From: Locusta migratoria | Taxonomy: Eukaryota; Arthropoda; Insecta; Orthoptera; Acrididae | Length of the DNA stretch: 64,000 nucleotides | Reading direction: 5' to 3' | Assembly: GCA_026315105.1 (NCBI GenBank) | Contig: CM048750.1 | Coordinates: forward strand, 269,133,151-269,197,150 | Shown: in pieces, positions 56,535 through 64,000 of the stretch | How the letters are laid out: each line of letters opens with the position of its first letter | Numbering within the stretch: position 1 is the first letter of the stretch | Made by a program: the position numbers and the translations under genes | Notes under the pieces: generated by a model | The model's database searches: none | What the model was told of the DNA's origin: nothing | The model's input: only the letters and a program-made list of their open reading frames with translations

Positions 56535-57366
56535 ATATGCTGGAATTATTTTTACTGTTTCACAGTTGCCATTTCCCCTTATACCATTTTCAAATGATGC
56601 GTGCAAAGAAACTATGTTAGTTATCTTTTGTGCACGTTTTATGAGTTTCAGATGGATGTCTTTAAAGCAACAATACTTACATCATGTAGATACATATTTC
56701 GTATAGCAACTGTTTGTTACGAAAAAGTTTATTTCATTTGCTATTTCCGTTTTCGTATTTCAGTAAGGTGTAATATTTATTTCAGATAGTATAGATGCTA
56801 TAGATTTACAGAGATGTATTAATGGAAATTTGCACATTATCCCTAAAGATATATTAATGAATTTTATGGAAGAATTTGAAATATTTATCCATATAAACAC
56901 AACCCCTAACGAAATTCTCAATGAACACACAGAATTTATGCAGAAACTTCATTTAGAAACTTTTTTCGAAATATTACGATTAGAAACGGATAATCCAAGG
57001 ATGTACTATTTTAGATCTATAGATAACAAATTCAGAAGACACACTATCACATAACAAAGGATTGTATTAATTTCCACTATAACATCTCTTTAAACATATA
57101 GCATCTATACCATCTGAAATAAATATTACATCTTACAGAAATACGAATACGGAAATAGCAAATGAAATAAATGTTTTCGAAACAAATAGTTGCTGTATGA
57201 AATATTTATCTACACGATTAAATATTGTTGCCTCAAAGACATCCATTTGAAACTCGTAAAAACTATATAAAATAACTAACATCAGTTCTTTGCAGGCATC
57301 ACTCAAAGATGGCAAAAGCCGCAATGGCCATTGTGAAACAATAAAAATAATTGCAGCATATTCGGT
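56535..57366. repeat. Inverted duplication, arms about 275 bp, with splice-acceptor-like ends
   Basis: Arm 1 (about 56535-56810) and arm 2 (about 57088-57366) match in inverted orientation at roughly 80 percent by eye. Shared blocks are GAGTTTCARATGGATGTCTT, ATTTCATTTGCTATTTCCGT and TATTTATTTCAGATRGTATA. The centre holds the exon-like frame below. Divergence of the arms suggests an old event. Confidence 0.75.
56786..57054 (+). CDS. Exon-like open frame, unknown protein
   Basis: A polypyrimidine-AG (TATTTATTTCAG, ending 56785) is followed by a frame read from AGT 56788 to TAA 57052-57054, 88 codons. It contains LHIIPKDILMNFMEEFEIFI and MQKLHLETFFEILRLETDNP, acidic with regular hydrophobic spacing. 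The minus-strand arm repeats the acceptor and the first residues (GIDAICLKRC against SIDAIDLQRC) before a stop, so the segment was duplicated. No family recognised. It may be a terminal exon fragment of an unknown gene or an element. The ATG at 56830 would give 74 residues. Confidence 0.35.
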
Positions 57367-58226
57367 AATTCGGTAATCGGACATTCTCTTAATGTCTAAA
57401 TCAATGTATTACCGACTTGTCCTACAGAAAGTATATTTCTCGCACAATTGATGTATTCAGTGAGTAATTGTACATGAAAACTTGTGACAGGGCAACCTGA
57501 ATATATGTTTCATCAGATTCTCCCGAATTTAATTGTCTGTGACTTTCCTTTCTGTCCCAGTTTTTTTTTTCTTTTTTATACATCTACTAGAGCAACGAAA
57601 CACCTTCTGAACAAACGAAGTCCAATCGCCTCGGATAGAACATCTACCGGTGAGTGACCTGTTAGGGAACAAAGTTAGTCGGTGCTTCTGGAAAGTTAAT
57701 TATGGCCATCTTTAATTAACTGAGAGACAGATTACAGGTACAGTTACGTCCATCAACTTCCTCAGGCTACAAGGTCTCTACATAGGGGAAAGTTGCCGAA
57801 CCTGGACCACTTTTTCATACTGGTATCCTAAGTCTACATTATCTAACTCTTTGGAACAAATATGCTATAAAAGAAGCTACATGTTGTACACTGTCATCTG
57901 CTATTATTATACTTTGAATAAACACAAAGCATATATGGATATCATTTAAAATTTAAAAATGTGTAAACGGTCCTAATGTGTAAACCGGTTTCCTAATTTG
58001 GACCTTCACTTGCTTAAATCGAACCACATGGTAAAACAGTAACAGGAAAGGAAATAAGACCCATAGTAAGGGGAAAATAACTTCATTTCACATATGACCA
58101 CGAACTTCTTTGATTGTGAATCCGAAAAAATCTCTTCAAATAAAAGAAGGTGATCTGCGACAATTTTTTTGCATCTCAGTCATAAAGGTTGAGTGTCTTC
58201 CGAATAACTGATCTTTATTTTAGTGC
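57367..58226. other. AT-rich stretch, nothing recognised
   Basis: No gene or paired repeat seen. A short polypyrimidine run (TTTTTTTTTCTTTTTT, 57561-57577) is the only notable low-complexity sequence. Confidence 0.4.
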
Positions 58227-59083
58227 AGTGTAAGAAAATCAGGTGATGCTGAAGGAATTAGATTGGGAAACGAAGCAATAAAAGAGGTAGATGAGTTTTG
58301 TTACTTGGGCAGTAAAATAACAAATGATGGTCGCAGTACAGAGGATATAAAATGCAGAATGGCAATGGGTAGAAAAGCATTCTTGAAAAAGAGAAATTTG
58401 TTAACATCAAATATTGATTTAAGCTTAAGGGCCGGCCGCGGTGGCCGAGGGGACTAAGACGCTCCAGTCACGGTCTGCACGGCCACTACGGTCAGGGGTT
58501 CGAATCCCCCCTCGGGCATGGATATTTGTGCCGTCCTAGTTCGTAAGTAGTTGATAAGTAGTTTGTAAGTTTAGGGACTGATGACCCCGTAGTTAAGTCC
58601 CATAAGCTATACAAACATTTTAAACATTTTTAAGCTTAAGGAAGTCTTTTCTGAAGGCATTTGTGTGGATTGGGGAGTGGGGGAGTGAGACATGGACGAT
58701 AAACAGGGCGGACAGGAAGAGGATTGAGGCTTTTGAAATATGGTGCTACAGAAGAATGCTGAAGATTAGGTGGGTGGATCGCGTAACTAATGAGGAGGTA
58801 CTGAACAGAATTGGGGAGAAAAGAAATTTCTGGCGTACCTTGACTAAAAGAAGGGATATATTGGTAGGACACATTCTTAGACAGCAAGGAATTGTGAATT
58901 TAGCATTGGAGGGAAGTGTGGGGGTAAAAACCGCAGAGGAAGACCAAGAGATGGATACAGTAAGCAGATTCAGACAGATGTAGGTTGCCGTTCTTATGTG
59001 GAGATGAAGAGGCTTGCTCAGGATAGGGTATTGTGGAGAGCTGCATCAAACCAGTCTAGGACTGAAGACAACAACAACAACAC
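58227..59083 (+). pseudogene. LINE 3' end (family with (CAA)n tail), split by a SINE
   Basis: The first part (58227-58430) reads EVDEFCYLGSKITNDGRSTE and DIKCRMAMGRKAFLKKRNLL. After the SINE it resumes with GSETWTINRADRKRIEAFEI and WCYRRMLKIRWVDRVTNEEV, then RRDILVGHILRQQG. It ends SNQSRTEDNNNN and (ACA)n at 59068-59082. This is the LINE C-terminal region after the RT, frame largely open apart from one shift near 58665 and another near 58925. Best copy of this family here; others at 4775-5330 and 62610-63340. Confidence 0.88.
58431..58628 (+). repeat. tRNA-derived SINE (main family) inside a LINE
   Basis: Complete SINE with a 13 bp target duplication TTTAAGCTTAAGG (58418-58430 and 58629-58641). 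Removing it restores the LINE reading LTSNIDLSLRKSF. The B box GGGTTCGAATCCC is intact. Confidence 0.95.
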
Positions 59084-60304
59084 ATTTTAGAATGTGTTTT
59101 TACCATCAGTTTGTCTCTTTATTGTAGCATTTGGCCCTCGGTGTATACGGGCACACCCGTTACATACATGGTCACCGTTTCTGTATGCTGCCACAGCGAC
59201 CTTCAGTTCATCTTCTGTCCATTTCCCGTACATTCTCCTTCCTGCCATCTTGCAAATATAAAAAGATTACCATACCTATTACTTATTTTTTAAATTGTTT
59301 TGCCGCCTCGAAAATTAAACCTAAAAACGTAACATGTACCTATTACCCATTTTTAAATGACCTTAAGTATTATTTGTTATGAGTGACCCCTAAATTGAAC
59401 CGCTTCAAATTAGGAATCAGGCATTGATCCAACTTCGACAACTCGATGCCATATAAGTAAAGTTAAAGTTTCAGGAACACATAACGTTAAAGTCTAGTTT
59501 TACGGTACCGAATTATTAGCTAATGAATGGTACTTATGAACCATACTGCTGATAATTTTTTTACTTTACAGCAGAGGAAAGCTTATGATCTGTAGCAAAA
59601 AAACTTGAAGCGACATTGAAGAAAACGCAATAATGGAAACTGTTCTAACTCGAATGACTATTGTCCACCGGCGATTGAGCCACGTGACCTAGACAATATT
59701 TCTCACCAGTTGAGCCAACTTAAAATTTTAAGTTAATAAGACACAGTGAAATACATAGGTGATCCAAATTGAACAACGGTCCATCTTCGGCAGCTCTCCC
59801 CTATACTTCATCGTTACGCAGGCAACACAACAGTGATGGCAAAGGGTAGACGAGAGGTACCCAAAATACCAGAAGTAACAATGCCATGGGTGAAGCTTTT
59901 GTAGTGGGTATTTTTACATCTAGGCGTGTGTAGGACAACTGATTGCCATTTCAGCACCGTCTTTGTTGTCAACCTGGCTTGTTCTGTTGATCTGAAGTGA
60001 TTGTTTCTTTGTAGCGCTGATTTCTTGTTTCGTTTTTTATGATGTCAGGTTTGAGTGAAGAACTTGCAGCCGTGAAAAGTTTTTCTCTACTGTGTAAAAA
60101 TTGTTCTGAAACTAGACTATAACAGGTAATCGGTCTTATGCTGTCTGCAATTAAGAGATTTATTTTACACCAGACGCTTTTCGCCTTTTATTTTAAAAGC
60201 ATCTTTTGTGGTCTGTAAATGGTACGAAGATTTGTACAATATGTTTTGTATACATAGATTAAAAACAGTTCTTTTAGATCTTTCTGCACGTTATTCCTAT
60301 GTGT
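59084..60304. other. No recognised feature
   Basis: AT-rich. The short frames at 59111-59382 have no coding character. Confidence 0.4.
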
Positions 60305-60315
60305 TTTTAAATTGA

Positions 60316-60520
60316 AAAAAAAAAATGTTCATATGTTTGTACAACTTATGGGACTTAACTACGGGGTCATCAGTCCCTAAACTTACAAACTACTTATGAA
60401 CGAGCTAAGACTAAAGACGGCACAAATATCCATGCCCGAGGGGGGATTCGAACCCCCGACCGTAGTAGCCGTGCTGACCGTGACTGGAGCGCCTCAGTCA
60501 CCTCGGCCACCGCGGCCGGC
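60316..60520 (-). repeat. tRNA-derived SINE (main family), antisense
   Basis: Perfect 11 bp duplication TTTTAAATTGA at 60305-60315 and 60521-60531. A-rich end on the left, head ending CACCGCGGCCGGC on the right, B box intact as GGATTCGAACCCC on the plus strand. Confidence 0.95.
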
Positions 60521-60569
60521 TTTTAAATTGATATTCGGTCTATTCACGGTGTTGTTGTCTCCTCTTTTC

Positions 60570-60877
60570 ATTTGGTTGATTCCTGATGTGTGTTTTTCGA
60601 TTCTGTTTCTTTTATGTATGTATATAATTTAGAGTTAAGTTATTACATATGTAGAGTTAAGTTATTACCTTTTATTTACATCCTTTTACATGTAATCAAC
60701 CTGTATAAATAATGTTATTAACTGTTCATCTGTAAAAATCATTATTATGTTATAGGTAACTCACATGTAAAGAAATATTGTATGTGTAAAACCCTGGTCC
60801 GATGTAAGAGAGGGCCTGATGGCCCTAATCTGATCAGGCTAAATAAATCAATAAATAAATAAATAAATAAATAATAA
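60570..60877 (+). repeat. LINE 3' UTR with (AAAT)n tail
   Basis: The segment GAGAGGGCCTGATGGCCCTA, then TCTGATCAGGCTAAATAAAT and a (AAAT)n run at 60855-60876, is a familiar LINE 3' end in insects. No coding part is present, and the 5' limit is uncertain. Two repeats of TAGAGTTAAGTTATTAC occur at about 60630-60670. Confidence 0.55.
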
Positions 60878-60994
60878 TTTAAAGCAACATATATCAAATG
60901 AACAGGAAAAAACAACATAGCGACACCGCGGTGAAGATATATAGTTTGAAGTTTTAACGAGATAGCACAGTAGTGTTCGACAACAAAGATCCGA

Positions 60995-61127
60995 TGTTTA
61001 AATGTTTGTGAAGCTTAAGGGACTTAACTGCGGGGTCATCAGTCCCTAAACTTACAAACTACTTGTAAACTACCTTATACTAAAGACGACACAAACATCC
61101 ATGCCCGAGGGGGGATTCGAACCCCCA
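60995..61127 (-). repeat. SINE, antisense, head lost
   Basis: The tail and body are present (GGGACTTAACTGCGGGGTCA, CATGCCCGAGGGGGGATTCG). After the B box (AACCCCCAACG) the sequence leaves the SINE, so the A-box side is missing. Confidence 0.85.
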
Positions 61128-61492
61128 ACGGGGACAGAGATGCGAGTTTTTGGTTACTGCACCACGACAATGTACATTTATCGCACAGCCTTCTCTGTTA
61201 TACAGTGTCTGACAAAAAAATATCAAGATTGAGCTGTTCCACGCACCTTACTCGTGTATTCTGGCTCCGTTCCACTTTTCCTTATTTTCAAGCATGAAAA
61301 GAGTCGTACAATGACATCGCTTTGACAACGTTGAAGAAGGGGTGAGGAAACCAGGGAGAAGAAATCATTGACGTCTAAAGGTGCCTGCAACAGTTTTTTT
61401 CTAACAGTGAAAGCACCGGTGGAACAAGGTAGAGTAGTTTGAAGGGGAGAAGTACTGTACAAAAAAGCTGAATATATATAGAATTACGTTTC
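61128..61492. other. No recognised feature
   Basis: Nothing supportable between the truncated SINE and the foldback. The minus frame 61223-61462 looks like chance. Confidence 0.4.
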
Positions 61493-61677
61493 TTTATTAA
61501 ACCAATTTGTTTTGTCCGTCGCATTTACACAATTTTGAAGTCAGTGACTAGTTTCGGACTCTACAGTCCATTATCAAACCGTTAGCCTTTTGATAATAAG
61601 ACTGTAGAGTCCGAAACTAGTCATTGACTTCAAAATTGTGCAAATGAGACAGACAAAATAAATTGTTTTAATAAATA
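61493..61677. repeat. Foldback element with hammerhead-like motif in each arm
   Basis: Arms 61493-61578 and 61588-61677 are complementary with several mismatches and a 9 bp loop. Both arms carry GAAACTAGTC (on opposite strands) and TTTGATAAT. Confidence 0.9.
61542..61581 (-). ncRNA. Hammerhead-like motif, decayed core
   Basis: Read on the minus strand: stem I CGGT with ACTG (one G-T wobble), core TTGATAA (consensus CTGANGA, two changes), T, stem II GGACT/AGTCC with loop GTAG, GAA, palindrome ACTAGT, then C. Stem geometry is kept while the core has decayed. The plus-strand arm (61590-61626) has further changes. Confidence 0.5.
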
Positions 61678-61969
61678 TTCCCAGCTGCTGATAATAACCA
61701 TCATTAGGATGAATTTTCATAAATTACGTTTATGTTGGGTATCGCCTAGTACTTGTTTCTTTCCTACTAGTAAATACACCGATTCCATAAGGCACAATTT
61801 CTCAAACTCCGAGCGTCGCGGTCACAGGAGGAATTATTTCTACAATAAACAAGCTCAGCGCATGATGTCTGAATACTAACAATTCATTGTTTAAACATTA
61901 GTTCTGAGTTAAATAGAACGTTTATTTATAAAACCTTCCATTCTTGTGGACACGCGACCTTACGTTGGG

Positions 61970-62350
61970 ATGTATGAAAAAATTGTTTGAAAAGTCTTGG
62001 TCGCAATTAGCTTTATTTCATTACGCGTTTCGAGAACATCATCATCAGAAAAAGATTTTAAAAAACGATGGCCTAGGCCCCATTCGCCACACTGGTCATG
62101 GTGGCGAATGGGGCCTAGGTTACCTGTTACGGTGTTTCCCCCCTCTCACCACAGTTGAGCATGTAAGTCTGGTTGAACACCTTCACCAGACATCCATGAT
62201 GGTATTTTAAAATTGTAATCAGGCATCTATACCAAGATGGTGTAATTCCCATCGTTTTTTAAAATCTTTTTCTGATGATGATGTTCTCGAAACGCGTAAT
62301 GAAATAAAGCTAATTGCGACCAAGACTTTTCAAACAATTTTTTCATACAT
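61970..62350. repeat. Foldback element, perfect 102 bp arms with nested hairpin
   Basis: 61970-62071 and 62249-62350 are exact complements, 102 of 102 bases by eye. The 177 bp centre begins with a second perfect 19 bp hairpin (CCTAGGCCCCATTCGCCAC at 62072-62090 with its complement at 62101-62119). The right arm has CTGATGA (62272-62278) and GAAACGCGTA (62289-62298), the order and spacing of a hammerhead, but stem II there is weak (two pairs). No ORF. Perfect arms imply a recent origin. Confidence 0.95.
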
Positions 62351-62609
62351 GTTTATTTATTTACAATAAATGCAGCGTGTTAACGGGGAATAAATCCAAA
62401 GTCAGCAAACTGTTCCCGGGATCCAATCGATAGCAAAATTAGCAGTATGCAATAACTCTGAGAAACTCCAAAAGGTATCTACTTCTTAATGATGTGACCT
62501 TATAGGGAGACGTTACGTAACAAGATTTAGCTGCAATACGAAACGTTCGTTATGCCAAATATATTTCTCCGTGGAAATTCTTCTGTTCTACTTCGATAAA
62601 TTACAGTAT

Positions 62610-63050
62610 AATGTTGTGTTCTTGTGGTCTTCAGTCATGAGACTGGTTTGCTGTCGCTCGCCACACTGCTCTCTTCTGTGCAAGCCTCTACAATTCGGAA
62701 TAACAGTGGCATTCTACATCCATTTGAACCAGCTTATTGTATTCGTCTCTCGGTCTCCCCTGCGATTTTCATCCTACACACTTCTCTCCAATGTCAAACT
62801 GACGATTTCTTGATGTCTCAGAATGAGTGCCATTAATAGATCCCTTCTCTTTATCAAGACATGCAAGATTTTTCTTTTCTTCCCAGTTCTTTTCAGCACA
62901 TCATCATTTGTTCCATGATACATCCTTTCAATCTTCACCGTTCTCCTGTAACACCACGCGTTTCAACCCGTACAATGCTGCACACTGGAGAAATGCCTTA
63001 GGAAGAACATTCCGATTTTAATTTTATATGTCAACAAATTACGCTTCTTC

Positions 63051-63098
<48 letters not shown>

Positions 63099-63340
63099 AA
63101 TAGCCATTCTGCATTTAATATCTTCTTTAGTTCGTGATCGAAGCATCTATACGTCTGTAACATAACATTTCTAAAGCTTCTAACCTCTTCTAGTCTGCGC
63201 AATTAATCGATCCACGCATTTTGTGTTTCAATCCTGTCGCAATTTCCTTAACTTTTGTAACACAAAACTGGCCGCTCTTGCATAATTCCTCCGTCTGTGT
63301 GGCAGCGTTTTACAGACCAAATTATTCAACTTAGTTCTCA
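62610..63340 (-). pseudogene. LINE 3' end (family with (CAA)n tail), antisense, with a poly-T expansion
   Basis: Minus strand reads GTNDDVLKRTGK near 62890-62930 (VTNEEVLNRIGEK in the 58 kb copy). The left end carries TGTGGTCTTCAGTCATGAG, the complement of the family's 3' end. A run of about 44 T (63053-63096) lies exactly where the family has the codons AMGRKAFLKK, so an A-rich codon stretch has expanded or been replaced. Frame-broken. Confidence 0.8.
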
Positions 63341-63512
63341 TTCTTTCCACTAATATCGCGCGCGAGCTTTCCTGCTGTATACTTTTCTCGTTCGCTTTGC
63401 TGTTCACACCACCATTTAGTCAACTGGTTAGCGGTTGTTCTTTAGTGATAAACACATAATTTTGGGATCATTTTTGTTTCACTTCGTAGGATCAATCATC
63501 ACTCTTATTTAT

Positions 63513-63803
63513 ATTTATATATAAAACAGTCTGGAGTGCAATGAATTATTTACTTAGTCAACTGGTTTCGGTCCTTATTTTGGACCACCTTCAGGACCGT
63601 AACCTCATTGAAGTCGTGGAACTGGACAGGTGCTTCGGAGTTTTCTAGAAGATTCTGGAGACTCTTCTAGAAGAATACGAGGCACCTGTCCAACTCCACG
63701 ACATCAACGGAGTTACATTTCTGAAGATGGTCTAAAATAAGGACCGAATCTAGTTGACTAAATAAATAATTCATTGCATTCTAGACTGCTTGTTATATAT
63801 AAA
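63513..63803. repeat. Foldback element with hammerhead-like motif in each arm
   Basis: Long imperfect arms (about 63513-63645 and 63665-63803) share GCAATGAATTATTTA, AAAATAAGGACC, GGCACCTGTCC and CTTCTAGAA blocks. Loop centre near 63650-63662. Confidence 0.88.
63556..63598 (-). ncRNA. Hammerhead-like motif, left arm of foldback
   Basis: Minus strand: stem I GGTC with GACT (one wobble), core CTGAAGG (consensus CTGANGA, last A changed to G), T, stem II GGTCC/GGACC with loop AAAATAA, GAA, ACCAGT, then T as the cleavage-site base. The right arm on the plus strand has the intact core CTGAAGA at 63721-63727 but GAAT in place of GAAA. Neither arm is fully canonical. Confidence 0.55.
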
Positions 63804-64000
63804 TTCTTCGTTCCCCTAGACTTACCACACTAACCTTGGAGTGCTTAAACATTGATTTCAGTTAGTTAAAACGTACCTGTAGCTTGCCATCATTGCAATA
63901 TTATTAGCAGTTTTTGGTATTTTTCGTCGTAGGATTAACAAATTTCTAGTGCACTGCTTACGAGAAATCATATTGTTGCAGGACCAGCGATAACAAATAT
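63804..64000. other. Window end, nothing recognised
   Basis: AT-rich, no feature supported. Confidence 0.4.

Overview
The window looks like non-coding, repeat-saturated DNA from a large-genome insect, most likely an orthopteran of the Schistocerca (desert locust) type. The main reason is a tRNA-derived SINE whose head starts GCCGGCCGCGGTGG. It occurs about ten times in full or truncated form, several copies with clear target-site duplications, and I associate it with locust genomes. The species call is inference. I see no intact host gene, no rRNA and no convincing functional tRNA. Nearly all recognisable coding sequence is degraded transposon sequence.

Layout. 0-17 kb: a short foldback, two SINEs, antisense and sense non-LTR (LINE) 3' ends, a decayed hAT-type transposase with a dimerisation domain, long poly-T tracts, and two head-to-tail repeats that begin ACTAGSTG. 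17-30 kb: a 3'-truncated Tc1 element, a LINE RT relic, a hammerhead-like motif at 24.8 kb, an inverted pair of tRNA-containing elements, an unassigned broken ORF, and a 1.6 kb antisense LINE. 30.5-37 kb: a tandem duplication of a Penelope-like element (PLE) fragment coding for a GIY-YIG endonuclease. Its third copy is split by a LINE, then runs on to the PLE stop codon and, about 550 bp further, to a hammerhead ribozyme motif with a complete core. 37-42 kb: a foldback with hammerhead-like arms, a Tc1 relic split by a SINE, and another Tc1 copy whose codons are split by a 1,649 bp hAT element with an 8 bp duplication. 42.8-46 kb: two antisense LINE RT fragments. 48.2-50.1 kb: a 279 bp x 7 tandem array built partly from LINE RT sequence. 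52.7-54.8 kb: a MITE-like element and a mariner with an internal deletion. 56.5-57.4 kb: an inverted duplication around an exon-like ORF. 58-64 kb: LINE and SINE pieces and three foldbacks with hammerhead-like motifs.

Insertion order can be read from the nesting: SINE inside LINE (58.4 kb), SINE inside Tc1 (38.2 kb), hAT inside Tc1 with another SINE inside that hAT (40-42 kb), LINE inside PLE (35.3 kb), and SINE inside a tRNA-like element (25.8 kb). The strongest signals for follow-up are the recurring hammerhead-like motifs, often in inverted pairs, and the LINE-derived 279 bp satellite. Coordinates of repeat ends are read by eye and may be off by a few bases.
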